Shown one piece after another: positions 1 through 11,830 of a DNA stretch of 64,000 bases (position 1 is its first letter; the number at the start of each line of letters is the position of its first letter). Source of the DNA: Tragulus kanchil (lineage: Eukaryota; Chordata; Mammalia; Artiodactyla; Tragulidae). The position numbers and the translations under genes were made by a program. The notes under the pieces were generated by a model that had not been told where the DNA came from, made no database searches, and saw nothing but the letters and a program-made list of their open reading frames with translations. The stretch is taken from assembly GCA_022376925.1 (NCBI GenBank), contig JAIOJX010000031.1, forward strand, positions 141,192,854-141,256,853, read 5' to 3'.

Positions 1-881
1 TGTCATAAGGGTGGTGTCATCTTCATACCTGAGGTTATTAATATCTCTCCCAGCAATCTTGATTCCAGCTTGTACTTCATCCAGTCTGGCATTTTGTATG
101 ATGTACTCTGCATACAAATGTCCCCCTGCAAATCTATATACTGAAAGCCTAACTTCCAAAGTAGTGATTTTAGGAGGGGAGGCCTTTGGGAAGTGATTAG
201 ATCATGAGAGTGGAGCCTTTATGACTGGAAGTCATGCCCTTATAAAAGAGGCCCTATAGAACTCTTCTGTCCCTTCTGGCTCATCAGATTACAAGAGGAC
301 AGTGGTCAGTGAGCCAGGAAGTGGACTCTTACCAGAGTCTGAATCTCTGGTGCTTTGATCTTAGACGTGTAGCCTCTCAAACTGTAAGAAATCAATCTGT
401 ACCATTTGCAAGTCACCCAGTTTATTGTATCCTGTTGCACAGCCTGAATAGACTGACAGAATGTGTAGTTAGATTTATTTCGCATTCTTATTTTTATTAA
501 AAAAAAATGTAACAAACATTCCTACTCCCACTACTCAGCTGTTAACCATTTCTCACATTTGCTCATAGTGTGCTTTTCATGAAAGAAATAAGACATTACA
601 GATAAAGCTAAGCATCACTTAACCACTCCCTCTCGACTCCCCAGAGACTATTTTCATGGTTAATCTTCTAGACAGAACATTTTTATATTTCCCCATGTGT
701 AAACATGTATCCAAGAATAGCACATACTTTTCTGCATTTATGTTGTTAATAATTTTTATTTCATAACCACAAATATTTACATAGCTACATAAATTTGGAG
801 TTTTTGCTCATTTGACCAGAAATGGGATTATTTTTATACATAGTTTCCTGCTTTTCATTTTTCTTCTTCTTCAATGTCTTG

Positions 882-1222
882 TCAAGCCCATCTTTTAATT
901 TCATGGCTGCAGTCACCATCTGCAGTGATTCTGGAGCCCAAGAAAATAAAGTCTGTCACTGTTTCCATTGTTTACCCATCTATTTGCCATGAAGTGATGG
1001 GACCGGATGTTATGATCTTTGTTCTTTGAATGTTGAGTTTTAGGCCAGCTTTTTCACTCCTCTTTCATCTTCAGCAAGAGGCTTTTTAGTTCTTCTTCAC
1101 TGTCTGTCATAAGGGTGGTGTCATCTTCATACCTGAGGTTATTAATATCTCTCCCAGCAATCTTGATTCCAGCTTGTACTTCATCCAGTCTGGCATTTTG
1201 TATGATGTACTCTGCATACAAA
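882..1222 (-). mobile_element. BovB (RTE) LINE fragment, reverse transcriptase region
   Basis: Read on the minus strand, this encodes a stretch typical of the BovB reverse transcriptase, including RYEDDTTLM followed by a SEEELKSLL segment. The catalytic YADD-type motif appears as YEDD. The piece is short, lacks both element ends and is a dead fragment. The part from 1105 is repeated at 1-118 by duplication D1. BovB is abundant in ruminants, which supports the host assignment. Confidence 0.88.
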
Positions 1223-1573
1223 TGTCCCCCTGCAAATCTATATACTGAAAGCCTAACTTCCAAAGTAGTGATTTTAGGAGGGGAGGCCTTTGGGAAGTGA
1301 TTAGATCATGAGAGTGGAGCCTTTATGACTGGAAGTCATGCCCTTATAAAGAGGCCCTATAGAACTCTTCTGTCCCTTCTGGCTCATCAGATTACAAGAG
1401 GACAGTGGTCAGTGAGCCAGGAAGTGGACTCTTACCAGAGTCTGAATCTCTGGTGCTTTGATCTTAGACGTGTAGCCTCTCAAACTGTAAGAAATCAATC
1501 TGTACCATTTGCAAGTCACCCAGTTTATTGTATCCTGTTGCACAGCCTGAATAGACTGACAGAATGTATAGTT
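1223..1573 (+). mobile_element. MLT1-like (ERVL-MaLR) LTR remnant
   Basis: The order of landmarks fits an MLT1-type LTR: a 'taggaggggaggcctttggg' block, a 'cccttataaa' block, a 'tttgatcttagacgtgtagcc' block with 'ctgtaagaaat', then 'cacccagttta' and a terminal 'gactgacag'. It is strongly diverged. A copy lies at 119-470. The family name is from memory of the consensus and needs a RepeatMasker check. Confidence 0.55.
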
Positions 1574-1599
1574 AGATTTATTTCGCATTCTTATTTTTA

Positions 1600-2880
1600 T
1601 TAAAAAAAAATGTAACAAACATTCCTACTCCCACCACTCAGCTGTTAACCATTTCTCACATTTGCTCATAGTGTGCTTTTCATGAAAGAAATAAGACATT
1701 ACAGATAAAGCTAAGCATCACTTAACCACTCCCTCTCGACTCCCCAGAGACTATTTTCATGGTTAATCTTCTAGACAGAACATTTTTATATTTCCCCATG
1801 TGTAAACATGTATCCAAGAATAGCACATACTTTTCTGCATTTATGTTGTTAATAATTTTTATTTCATAACCACAAATATTTACATAGCTGCATAAATTTG
1901 GAGTTTTTGCTCATTTGACCAGAAATGGGATTATTTTTATACATAGTTTCCTGCTTTTCATTTTTCTTCTTCTTCAATGTCTTGAAGAAATTCTTCTAAT
2001 TTTGCCATTGCTCTAATCCATTTTTTTATGGCTGTGCAATATGAATATTTCTATCTGTAAATGCTTGGATGGATGCCTCATGTCTTGTCATGCTTAGCAG
2101 TTGTGTGATAAGCACATGCATTTTCTTAGGTACCAATGTTTCTATTTAGTAAGGTATATTTCTGAGAGAGAGTGCCAGGTCAAAGAATATTATGTATTTG
2201 TATATGATAATGACTGTTTTTGGAAATAATTCTCATAAAACTGAAATAAGTCTCATTTTCTAGATTTGGACAAGAGAACCCATTTTATCAAAACTTCCTG
2301 GCAGTAGATGTTATGCCACTTAAAATATATATAATCCAGCCTGATGGTTGAAAAATAATATCCTTTTATTATTCCAGTTCACATAGCCCAGAGTTTGAAG
2401 ATCTTTTCAAATGTTTATTGACCATTTCTAGACTTGTTCTTCTGTGATTTGCTTATTCATATACTTATGCCAATTTAAAATTTAATTCCTTCTATTTTTA
2501 ACACCTCATTGGCATATTACAAATATTAACCTTCAATTTTCTATGTTGCAAATATTTTCCCAAACCTATTACTTGTCTATGTTGGTTTTGTCTGTTATCT
2601 GATGCCAGAAAACACGTTGTGTTTTTATGTCCTCAAAAAATGTTGATGATAAAAATGTTCTTTTATAGCTTTGGATTTTTAGACTTAAGACTTTCTTGTC
2701 TTTTCTGTCTTAAGTCTTTCTTTTTGGAGTGGCTCCAGTGTCATCTTGTGCCTCTGGGTTGGTTATATAAAACTGTCAATAGCCACTGATCCGTTTTGGC
2801 ATGTTAGGACCAATTCAAAACTAGTATAATTCATTCTGTGAGTATTTACTCAGGAGTTGGTATTTATCAATTTCCATAGC
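1600..2880 (-). mobile_element. Old, AT-rich L1/HAL1-type remnant
   Basis: Diverged antisense LINE sequence. Recognisable pieces are the stretch around 2030-2090 ('ggctgtgcaatatgaat...'), the 'gtcaaagaatatta' block near 2180 and the 2400-2600 stretch, which resembles antisense L1 or HAL1 ORF2. No open frame is kept. The first part, from about 500 to 881, is the duplicate. Confidence 0.5.
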
Positions 2881-3052
2881 CAATGCAGGAGATATAAGAC
2901 ATACGGGTTGGATCCCTGGGTCAGGAAGATCCCTGGAGAAGGAAGTGGCAACCGCTCCAGTATTCTTGCCTGGAGAATCCCAGGGAGAGAGGAGCCTGGT
3001 GGGCTACAGTCCACAGGGCCTCAGAGTTGGACGTGACTGAGCGATGCACACT
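2881..3052 (+). mobile_element. Bov-tA SINE, 5'-truncated
   Basis: Matches the Bov-tA body: 'gatccctgggtcaggaagat', 'tattcttgcctggagaatcc', 'ggagcctggtgggctacagt', and a BovB-derived end with 'gttggacgtgactgagcgat'. The tRNA-like head is mostly missing. Confidence 0.88.
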
Positions 3053-3578
3053 TTATAGAACTCTACGTGTGTGATTCACTGACTCTTCAAAACCTTCTGT
3101 GACATGCTACCATCATTACTTCCAGCAGTGTTAAGGAATCAGAGGAACAATGTGGTTCATTAGTACCTTAAGGTGACAAAGCAGATAAGTGGCAAAACGT
3201 CACACATCCCCCACACCCCTGCCCCACCTCCACCCCGACCCCTCCAACCACCGGGCACAGAGCAGCAGAGGGAGGCTGAGTCTCCACAGGCCTGGAGAGA
3301 GGCCCTGACTCCAAAAGAAAACAGGAGCCCAGAGAGGGGTCTATGAGAACGATGCAGAAGGCAGCAACGGTTATGCTTTATGACGTGGCCACCTAAAAAG
3401 GACCATGTTTTCCTCCTAACGCTCAACGGTCAACCTTCCTGCTAAATCCCAGAGGTGGAGGCGGTCTCCCAGGGTCACGATCAGGTGGGGTCCCCAGGCT
3501 TGGGGTGGGCTCCAGGGGGTGGGCTCCAGGGGTTGCGCCCCTGGGGGTGGGCCTGTTCTCAGTCTCAGCTGCTGTGGA
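3053..3578. other. Unassigned single-copy DNA with a short G-rich minisatellite
   Basis: No gene or clear element is visible. Positions about 3485-3552 hold imperfect repeats of a 'gggtgggctccaggg' type unit with many G runs, a possible G-quadruplex former. 3195-3250 is C-rich. Confidence 0.6.
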
Positions 3579-3827
3579 CAGTGAGGTGGGCGTGGAGCTG
3601 TGCCGGGATCACGTCCCTCATCGCCAGAGTCAACCCTTTGCCGGGCTGTTCTGGATGCCCGGAGAGGCGCAGGACAGGGAAAGAAAGGGAGAGGATTTTA
3701 TGACCCTTGAGTGAAAATGCCAGTCCAGGCCCAGGGAAGGTAGCTGCCTTTCCTACAGCAAGGTACTCAATCCTCACATCATGTCTTTGAAGTGGGTGTT
3801 GCTGTCACCATTTAAAAATGCAGGGGG

Positions 3828-3974
3828 TGTGAGAAAATGGGATCCTGCCGGGGTGCTGTGTGATGGGCTAGAGGGGTGGGATGGGGGTGGAATATACATA
3901 TGCTAATCTGGGATCATACATATCTGTAAACAACAAAACTCTGTAAAAGTAAAATAAAGACTAAATAAATCAAT
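3828..3974 (+). mobile_element. Severely 5'-truncated L1 (3' UTR tail only)
   Basis: L1 3' UTR end with the landmarks 'ggaatatacatatg', 'catatctgtaaacaacaaaa' and an A-rich tail. It is flanked by 13-bp direct repeats 'aaaatgcaggggg' at 3815-3827 and 3975-3987, consistent with a target-site duplication. It extends some 60 bp further 5' than the other short tails here. Its copy is 4904-5051. Confidence 0.75.
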
Positions 3975-3979
3975 AAAAT

Positions 3980-4072
3980 GCAGGGGGCCTGTGTTCCATC
4001 CCTGGTCAGGAAACTGAGAACCTGCGTGCCACAACTAAGACCCAGTGCAGCCAAAGAAATAAATAAACCTCC
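3980..4072 (+). mobile_element. CHR-type SINE fragment
   Basis: The end of a CHR SINE: 'catccctggtcaggaaactg', 'gtgccacaactaagacccag' and an 'aaataaataaa' tail. The tRNA-like 5' half is absent. Duplicated at 5057-5150. Confidence 0.75.
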
Positions 4073-4311
4073 TTTTTTTTTGAAAAAAATAAAAACCACA
4101 TATTTGTTTGTATTATTATTGCAAACTTATCTCTCATTCTTTATATAACTTGGTTAAACAGTCTATAGGTATAAGTAAAAGGCAAAACACCTGCCTCCCA
4201 TTCTACATGCCCATGCTTTGTTCCCACCCTTGACAGAATAGAATGCATTTGTTTAATTATCAAAGATTATACTTGTACAATATTGGGAAGTATCGGGCAA
4301 AATGCAATTTT
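4073..4311. other. AT-rich intergenic stretch, unassigned
   Basis: No gene. T- and A-runs are followed by low-complexity AT-rich DNA with no repeat I can name. Repeated at about 5150-5387 by D2. Confidence 0.5.
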
Positions 4312-5387
4312 TACAGGGCGATTGCTCCACAGTATTGTGTTGGCCTCTGCCACGCATCCACGTGAGCCAGCCACAGGTATATGCATGTCCCCTTCCTCCT
4401 GAGCGTGCCCTCCCAGCTCCCTCTGCATCCCACCGCTCTCGGGTGGTCATAGACTCTAGGCTGAGCGCCCTGTTCGACACAGCAGATCCTTCCTTGTGTC
4501 TCTGTTACACCTGGTCATGTGTGTTTCCAGGCTCGTCTCTCAGTCGTCCCCTCTCTCTTTCCCCCACAAGTCTCTTCTCTAGGTCTGTGTCTCCTCTACT
4601 GCCTTGCAGATCGGTTCGTCAACATTATCTTCCTAGATTCCCTAGACATGCATTAATATGCAGTGAGGTGGGCGTGGAGCTGTGCCGGGATCACGTCCCT
4701 CATCGCCAGAGTCAACCCTTTGCCGGGCTGTTCTGGATGCCCGGAGGCGCAGGACAGGGAAAGCGAGAGGATTTTATGACCCTTGAGTGAAAATGCCAGT
4801 CCAGGCCCAGGGAAGGTAGCTGCCTTTCCTACAGCAAGGTACTCAATCCTCACATCATGTCTTTGAAGTGGGTGTTGCTGTCACCATTTAAAAATGCAGG
4901 GGGTGTGAGAAAATGGGATCCTGCCGGGGTGCTGTGTGATGGGCTAGAGGGGTGGGATGGGGGTGGAATATACATATGACTAATCTGGGATCATACATAT
5001 CTGTAAACAACAAAACTCTGTAAAAGTAAAATAAAGACTAAATAAATCAATAAAATGCAGGGGGCCTGTGTTCCATCCCTGGTCAGGAAACTGAGAACCT
5101 GCGTGCCACAACTAAGACCCAGTGCAGCCAAAGAAATAAATAAACCTCCTTTTTTTTAAAAAAAAATAAAAACCACATATTTGTTTGTATTATTATTGCA
5201 AACTTATCTCTCATTCTTTATATAACTTGGTTAAACAGTCTATAGGTATAAGTAAAAGGCAAAACACCTGCCTCCCATTCTACATGCCCATGCTTTGTTC
5301 CCACCCTTGACAGAATAGAATGCATTTGTTTAATTATCAAAGATTATACTTGTACAATATTGGGAAGTATCGGGCAAAATGCAATTT

Positions 5388-6330
5388 TTACAGGGCGATT
5401 GCTCCACAGTATTGTGTTGGCCTCTGCCACGCATCCACGTGAGCCAGCCACAGGTATATGCATGTCCCCTTCCTCCTGAGCGTGCCCTCCCAGCTCCCTC
5501 CGCATCCCACCGCTCTCGGGTGGTCATAGACTCTAGGCTGAGCGCCCTGTTCGACACAGCAGATCCTTCCTTGTGTCTCTGTTACACCTGGTCATGTGTG
5601 TTTCCAGGCTCGTCTCTCAGTGCGTCCCCCTCTCTCTTTCCCCCACAAGTCTCTTCTCTAGGTCTGTGTCTCCTCTACTGCCTTGCAGATCGGTTCGTCA
5701 ACATTATCTTCCTAGATTCCCTAGACATGCGTTAATATGCAGGATTTGACTTTCTCTTTCTGACTTCCTTCACTTTGCATAACAGGCTCTAGGCTTATCA
5801 GACTCATGAGGACTAACTTGAATGTGCTCTTTTTTATTTTTGAGTAATGTTCCAGTGCATATATATGTTTTTAGTAATTTCTGTATCGATTCATCTGTTG
5901 GTGGACATCTAGGGTGCTTCCCTGTCCTCACTTTTATAAGAAGTGCAGCAAACACTGGGGTACATGTGTCTCTTTTATTTATGGTTTTCTCAGGGTATAT
6001 GCCCAGTAGTGGGATTATTGGGTTATATGTTCATTCTCTTCCTAGTATTTTTTAAGGAATCTCCACACTTGTCCGTAGTGGTGGCTGTATTAATTTCCGT
6101 TCCCACCAAGAAGGTTCCATTTTCCCCACATCCTCTCCAGCCTTTATTGTTTGTAGATGGCCATTCTGACTGGAGTGAGGTGATACCTCATTGTAGTTTC
6201 GATTTGTATTTTTCACATAATGAGCGATGTTGAGCATCTGTTCATTTGTTGACCAGCTGTATGTCATCTTTGGAGAAATGTTGGCATAACCTTTCCATAA
6301 TACAGATACAAACAGACACACATAGAGTTT
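5388..6330 (-). mobile_element. Ruminant L1, 3' UTR plus end of ORF2 (decayed)
   Basis: On the minus strand this is an L1 3' end. 5388-5750 matches the 3' UTR ('cagtattgtgttggcctctg', 'ccccacaagtctcttctcta'). 5750-6330 is ORF2 C-terminal sequence, with 'gggtatatgcccagtagtgg' and a 'ttcccaccaagaagg' block. Many stops. Assembly duplicates of parts lie at 4312-4660, 6667-7448 and 8517-8618. Confidence 0.8.
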
Positions 6331-7783
6331 AAAATTTTTTTTGGTAAGATTATATGCAATGTAACATTTGCTGTTTTAACTAGTTTTTTTTTTTTTTAAA
6401 TTTTGGCCTCTTTTATTGATTTTTTACCCATTTATTTTCATCCTTTTTTTTTTATTCTTTGGCCTGTGTGGGGCTCCCATCGCAGTGGCCTCTCCCGTCA
6501 TAGAGCACTGGCTCTGGACGCATGCGCTCCAGAGTGCTGGCTCGCAGTTGGACGCACAGGTCCAGCCACTCTGTGGCACGTGGGATCTCCCCAGGCCAGG
6601 GATCGAACTGGTGCCTCTTGCACTGCAAGGTGGACTCTTTACCTACTGGGGGACCACCAGTGTAAAGTTCGACACAGCAGATCCTTCCTTGTGTCTCTGT
6701 TACACCTGGTCATGTGTGTTTCCAGGCTCGTCTCTCAGTGCGTCCCCCTCTCTCTTTCCCCCACAAGTCTCTTCTCTAGGTCTGTGTCTCCTCTACTGCC
6801 TTGCAGATCTGTTCGTCAACATTATCTTCCTAGATTCCCTAGACATGCATTAATATGCAGGATTTGACTTTCTCTTTCTGACTTCCTTCACTTTGCATAA
6901 CAGGCTCTAGGCTTATCAGACTCATGAGGACTAACTTGAATGTGCTCTTTTTTATTTTTGAGTAATGTTCCAGTGCATATATATGTTTTTAGTAATTTCT
7001 GTATCGATTCATCTGTTGGTGGACATCTAGGGTGCTTCCCTGTCCTCACTTTTATAAGAAGTGCAGCAAACACTGGGGTACATGTGTCTCTTTTATTTAT
7101 GGTTTTCTCAGGGTATATGCCCAGTAGTGGGATTATTGGGTTATATGTTCATTCTCTTCCTAGTATTTTTTAAGGAATCTCCACACTTGTCCGTAGTGGT
7201 GGCTGTATTAATTTCCGTTCCCACCAAGAAGGTTCCATTTTCCCCACATCCTCTCCAGCCTTTATTGTTTGTAGATGGCCATTCTGACTGGAGTGAGGTG
7301 ATACCTCATTGTAGTTTCGATTTGTATTTTTCACATAATGAGCGATGTTGAGCATCTGTTCATTTGTTGACCAGCTGTATGTCATCTTTGGAGAAATGTT
7401 GGCATAACCTTTCCATAATACAGATACAAACAGACACACATAGAGTTTAAAATTTTTTTTGGTAAGATTATATGCAATGTAACATTTGCTGTTTTAACTA
7501 GTTTTTTTTTTTTTTAAATTTTGGCCTCTTTTATTGATTTTTTACCCATTTATTTTCATCCTTTTTTTTTTTTTTTTTTATTCTTTGGCCTGTGTGGGGC
7601 TCCCATCGCAGTGGCCTCTCCCGTCATAGAGCACTGGCTCTAGACGCATGCGCTCCAGAGTGCTGGCTCGCAGTTGGACGCACAGGTCCAGCCACTCTGT
7701 GGCACGTGGGATCTCCCCAGGCCAGGGATCGAACTGGTGCCTCTTGCACTGCAAGGTGGACTCTTTACCTACTGGACCACCAG
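5549..7783 (+). repeat. Tandem direct duplication D3, unit about 1.12 kb
   Basis: Copies are 5549-6666 and 6667-7783. The last bases of the first copy, near 6647-6666, are garbled relative to 7765-7783 ('actgggggaccaccagtgta' against 'actggaccaccagggaag'). 5549-5742 also belongs to D2, so that stretch occurs three times. Confidence 0.94.
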
Positions 7784-7792
7784 GGAAGCCCA
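7502..7792 (-). mobile_element. CHR-related SINE, recurrent form 'C'
   Basis: Antisense tRNA-derived SINE. It ends in 'ggaccaccagggaagccc' (the reverse of the usual 5' head) and has a poly-T tail at its left. Its body carries 'gcatgcgctccagagtgctg' and 'gttggacgcacaggtccagc', a variant shared by the insertions at 14124, 29455, 31694, 34850 and 57430. Target-site duplications: 'tgttttaactag' 7490-7501 and 'tgttttaaccag' 7793-7804. Assembly copies: 6384-6666 and 8672-8960. Confidence 0.85.
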
Positions 7793-8960
7793 TGTTTTAA
7801 CCAGCTTTGAGTGTACGGTTCAGTGACATTAAATCCGTTTACGCTGTAGTGAACTATCACTACCATCCGTTTCCAAAACTTTTTCATTGTCCCAAACAGA
7901 AATTCTGTACCCATTCCATCAGGTGGTAACCCCACTTGCCCCCTCTCTCTAATTCCTGCCAACCACCATTCTATTTCCTATCCCTATGAATTTGACTATT
8001 ATTATTCCTCGGGTTCAATCCCTGGGTCAAGGAGATCCCCTGGAGGAGGGCATGGCAGCCCCTGCCAGTCTTCTTGCCTGGAGAATCCCATGGAGTAGGG
8101 AGCCTGGGGGCTATGCTCCGTTGGGTCGCCAAGAGTTGGACACAATGGAAGTGACTTAGCACACATGCATGCACATTCCTACTATATTATACCTATTGCA
8201 CATAATTCATTTAGAGGGGCTCATACAGTATTTGTATTTTCATGACCAGCTTATTTTGCTTAGCCTAATGTCTGAGGTTCATTCCCCTTGTCGCATGTGT
8301 CAGAATTTCTTTCCATTTTAAGGGTGAGTAATATTCCATTGGATGTACAGACCACATCCTGTTTATCCATTCATCTACAAATGGACGCTTGGGTTCCTTC
8401 CAGGTTTCAGCTATTGTGAATAATGCTGCCATGAACATGGGTCTACAACATCTGTTGTTCAAATCCCTCTTTCAGTTCTCCTGGGTATCCACCCATAAAG
8501 GGAACTGGTGAAACATGTTGAGCATCTGTTCATTTGTTGACCAGCTGTATGTCATCTTTGGAGAAATGTTGGCATAACCTTTCCATAATACAGATACAAA
8601 CAGACACACATAGAGTTTAAAATTTTTTTTGGTAAGATTATATGCAATGTAACATTTGCTGTTTTAACTAGTTTTTTTTTTTTTTAAATTTTGGCCTCTT
8701 TTATTGATTTTTTACCCATTTATTTTCATCCTTTTTTTTTTTTTTTTATTCTTTGGCCTGTGTGGGGCTCCCATCGCAGTGGCCTCTCCCGTCATAGAGC
8801 ACTGGCTCTGGACGCATGCGCTCCAGAGTGCTGGCTCGCAGTTGGACGCACAGGTCCAGCCACTCTGTGGCACGTGGGATCTCCCCAGGCCAGGGATCGA
8901 ACTGGTGCCTCTTGCACTGCAAGGTGGACTCTTTACCTACTGGACCACCAGGGAAGCCCA

Positions 8961-9890
8961 TGTTTTAACCAGCTTTGAGTGTACGGTTCAGTGACATTAA
9001 ATCCGTTTACGCTGTAGTGAACTATCACTACCATCCGTTTCCAAAACTTTTTCATTGTCCCAAACAGAAATTCTGTACCCATTCCATCAGGTGGTAACCC
9101 CACTTGCCCCCTCTCTCTAATTCCTGCCAACCACCATTCTATTTCCTATCCCTATGAATTTGACTATTATTATTCCTCGGGTTCAATCCCTGGGTCAAGG
9201 AGATCCCCTGGAGGAGGGCATGGCAGCCCCTGCCAGTCTTCTTGCCTGGAGAATCCCATGGAGTAGGGAGCCTGGGGGCTATGCTCCGTTGGGTCGCCAA
9301 GAGTTGGACACAATGGAAGTGACTTAGCACACATGCATGCACATTCCTACTATATTATACCTATTGCACATAATTCATTTAGAGGGGCTCATACAGTATT
9401 TGTATTTTCATGACCAGCTTATTTTGCTTAGCCTAATGTCTGAGGTTCATTCCCCTTGTCGCATGTGTCAGAATTTCTTTCCATTTTAAGGGTGAGTAAT
9501 ATTCCATTGGATGTACAGACCACATCCTGTTTATCCATTCATCTACAAATGGACGCTTGGGTTCCTTCCAGGTTTCAGCTATTGTGAATAATGCTGCCAT
9601 GAACATGGGTCTACAACATCTGTTGTTCAAATCCCTCTTTCAGTTCTCCTGGGTATCCACCCATAAAGGGAACTGGTGAAACATGTGGTGGTTCTATGTT
9701 TAATTTTTGGGGGGAGCCATCATATCATTTCCCAGAGTGGCTATACCACTGGCCTCACCAGCAGTGCACAAGGGTTCCCATGTCTCCACATCCTTGCTAA
9801 CCCATTTTCTGGCTTTGTTTTTTGGATAATAGCGGCTCTGATGGGTGTGACGAGATATCTCATTGTGACATCCATCGGTTTTGAATTCCA
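8961..9890 (-). mobile_element. Old L1 3' end (L1M-type) with nested Bov-tA
   Basis: Antisense L1. 8961-9177 is 3' UTR ('ccattccatcaggtggtaac', 'ccaaccaccattctatttcc'). After the nested SINE it continues into ORF2 C-terminal sequence ('gagtaatattccattggatg', 'ctattgtgaataatgctgcc', 'gcagtgcacaagggttccca'). No open frame is kept. Copies of parts lie at 7793-8516 and 10491-11030. Confidence 0.82.
9178..9342 (+). mobile_element. Bov-tA SINE, 5'-truncated
   Basis: Matches Bov-tA from 'gggttcaatccctgggtcaa' to 'gagttggacacaatggaagt'. It splits the surrounding old L1. Assembly copy at 8010-8174. Confidence 0.88.
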
Positions 9891-11029
9891 CAACAGTGGT
9901 ATCATACACTGCAAATTGGTCATCACAATGCGCACTTAGAAACGCAGCAGAGTACCTTTTTATGGCAGCACATGCAGCTGCCTCTCTATTATTTCTATTC
10001 GTATGTTTTAGATGACGAAACTGCGGCATGGGGAGTTTATAGAAGAGAGGAGACCCCTCCAGGGTGAGAGGAGACCCTGTTCCGGTTACCAGGGCGGTGT
10101 GATAACAGCCTGTCCTCCAAGACAGAGGACGAGCCTTTGCCCGCAGGAGTGGGGCTGTTTGCCTCTGCTTGGCCTCACAAGGAAATCTTGAAGACAGCTA
10201 TGGTTTCTGCTGGTGCCAGAACACATTATCCCAAACACAGAGGCTTAAAACCACACAAGCTCATTTTCTTACATTTTTTAAATAATTATTTTTATTTTAC
10301 TTTTTACTTTTACAGAGTTTTGTTGTTTACAGATATGTATAATCCCGGATTAGTCCTGTGTATATCCCTGGCCCCCGCCCCCCTCCCAGTTTTCTTACAT
10401 TCTTATCGGTGAGGATTCTGGTGGGGACATGTAGGTCTCTGAGTCTCCTGAGGCTGAAATCAAGGGGACTTCAGGGCTGGTTCTGAGTCTCTATATTATA
10501 CCTATTGTAATTCATTTAGAGGATCATACAGTATTTGTATTTTCATGACCAGCTTATTTTGCTTAGCCTAATGTCTGAGGTTCATTCCCCTTGTCGCATG
10601 TGTCAGAATTTCTTTCCATTTTAAGGGTGAGTAATATTCCATTGGATGTACAGACCACATCCTGTTTATCCATTCATCTACAAATGGACGCTTGGGTTCC
10701 TTCCAGGTTTCAGCTATTGTGAATAATGCTGCCATGAACATGGGTCTACAACATCTGTTGTTCAAATCCCTCTTTCAGTTCTCCTGGGTATCCACCCATA
10801 AAGGGAACTGGTGAAACATGTGGTGGTTCTATGTTTAATTTTTGGGGGGAGCCATCATATCATTTCCCAGAGTGGCTATACCACTGGCCTCACCAGCAGT
10901 GTACAAGGGTTCCCATGTCTCCACATCCTTGCTAACCCATTTTCTGGCTTTGTTTTTTGGATAATAGCGGCTCTGATGGGTGTGACGAGATATCTCATTG
11001 TGACATCCATCGGTTTTGAATTCCACAAC

Positions 11030-11334
11030 AGTGGTATCATACACTGCAAATTGGTCATCACAATGCGCACTTAGAAACGCAGCAGAGTACCTTTTTATGG
11101 CAGCACATGCAGCTGCCTCTCTATTATTTCTATTCGTATGTTTTAGATGACGAAACTGCGGCATGGGGAGTTTATAGAAGAGGGGAGACCCCTCCAGGGT
11201 GAGAGGAGACCCTGTTCCGGTTACCAGGGCGGTGTGATAACAGCCTGTCCTCCAAGACAGAGGACGAGCCTTTGCCCGCAGGAGTGGGGCTGTTTGCCTC
11301 TGCTTGGCCTCACAAGGAAATCTTGAAGACAGCT
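11030..11334. other. Single-copy DNA between L1 and LTR, unassigned
   Basis: No gene is visible. The region has mixed composition and includes a short 'gagaggagacc' repeat near 11184 and 11200. The assembly copy is 9895-10199. Confidence 0.5.
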
Positions 11335-11830
11335 ATGGTTTCTGCTGGTGCCAGAACACATTATCCCAAACACAGAGGCTTAAAACCACACAAGCTCATT
11401 TTCTTACATTTTTTAAATAATTATTTTTATTTTACTTTTTACTTTTACAGAGTTTTGTTGTTTACAGATATGTATAATCCCGGATTAGTCCTGTGTATAT
11501 CCCTGGCCCCCGCCCCCCTCCCAGTTTTCTTACATTCTTATCGGTGAGGATTCTGGTGGGGACATGTAGGTCTCTGAGTCTCCTGAGGCTGAAATCAAGG
11601 GGACTTCAGGGCTGTCTGAGCTTTTTGGGGGACCTCCTTTGGAGGCTGGAGGGAAGAATCCGTTTTCTTGTTCATTCAGATGGTCCACAAGCTTCAGTTC
11701 CTTGTGATTGTCGGACTGAAGTCGCCGTTTCTTCACTGGAGTGGTTGTTGCAACTTCTGGAGGCAGCCTGCATTCCTACAGGGTAGCCCTTTTCTCCATG
11801 TCCTAAGATGCCAACAGGAGGCTGACCTTT
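11335..11830 (-). mobile_element. MLT1-like LTR, antisense, interrupted by an L1 tail
   Basis: Left part has 'gtgccagaacacattatccc' and 'gaggcttaaaacca'. After the inserted L1 tail it continues with 'gctgaaatcaaggggacttc' and 'agaatccgtttt'. This order fits an antisense MLT1-type LTR. Diverged. The first half is duplicated at 10200-10479. Confidence 0.5.
11411..11524 (-). mobile_element. Severely 5'-truncated L1 (3' UTR tail only)
   Basis: Antisense L1 3' end with T-rich tail at left, 'cagagttttgttgtttacag', then a C-rich end (G-rich tract on the element strand). Exact 12-bp target-site duplication 'ttttcttacatt' at 11399-11410 and 11525-11536. The 5' break lies in the G-rich tract. Assembly copy 10276-10389 with the same flanks. 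Confidence 0.85.

Larger units (their letters stand above)
1..1984 (+). repeat. Tandem direct duplication D1, unit about 1.10 kb
   Basis: The first copy starts before the window and ends at 881. The second runs 882-1984. They match base for base apart from a few substitutions and one missing A near 246. The unit holds a BovB piece, an MLT1-like LTR and old L1 sequence, so its borders ignore element borders. It is probably an unmerged assembly overlap. Confidence 0.93.
3579..5742 (+). repeat. Tandem direct duplication D2, unit about 1.08 kb
   Basis: Copies are 3579-4660 and 4661-5742, directly abutting. Near its start the second copy lacks 'ag' and a further 4 bases in the stretch after 4741, then runs nearly clean. 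This deletion-rich start recurs in the other duplications. The first copy breaks inside an L1 3' UTR. Confidence 0.95.
7347..9684 (+). repeat. Tandem direct duplication D4, unit about 1.17 kb
   Basis: Copies are 7347-8516 and 8517-9684. The main differences are poly-T length in the SINE tail and one substitution. It overlaps D3 (7347-7783) and D5 (9350-9684), so both edges are present three times. Confidence 0.94.
9350..11614 (+). repeat. Tandem direct duplication D5, unit about 1.13 kb
   Basis: Copies are 9350-10479 and 10491-11614, with 11 bases at the join that fit neither. The second copy starts with small deletions ('attgtaattc' against 'attgcacataattc', 'gaggatcat' against 'gaggggctcat') and is then almost identical. 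Confidence 0.94.

Noticed and set aside
3485..3552. G-rich minisatellite as a regulatory switch
   Set aside because: G-runs could form a quadruplex, but nothing around it suggests a promoter. Kept only as a composition note.
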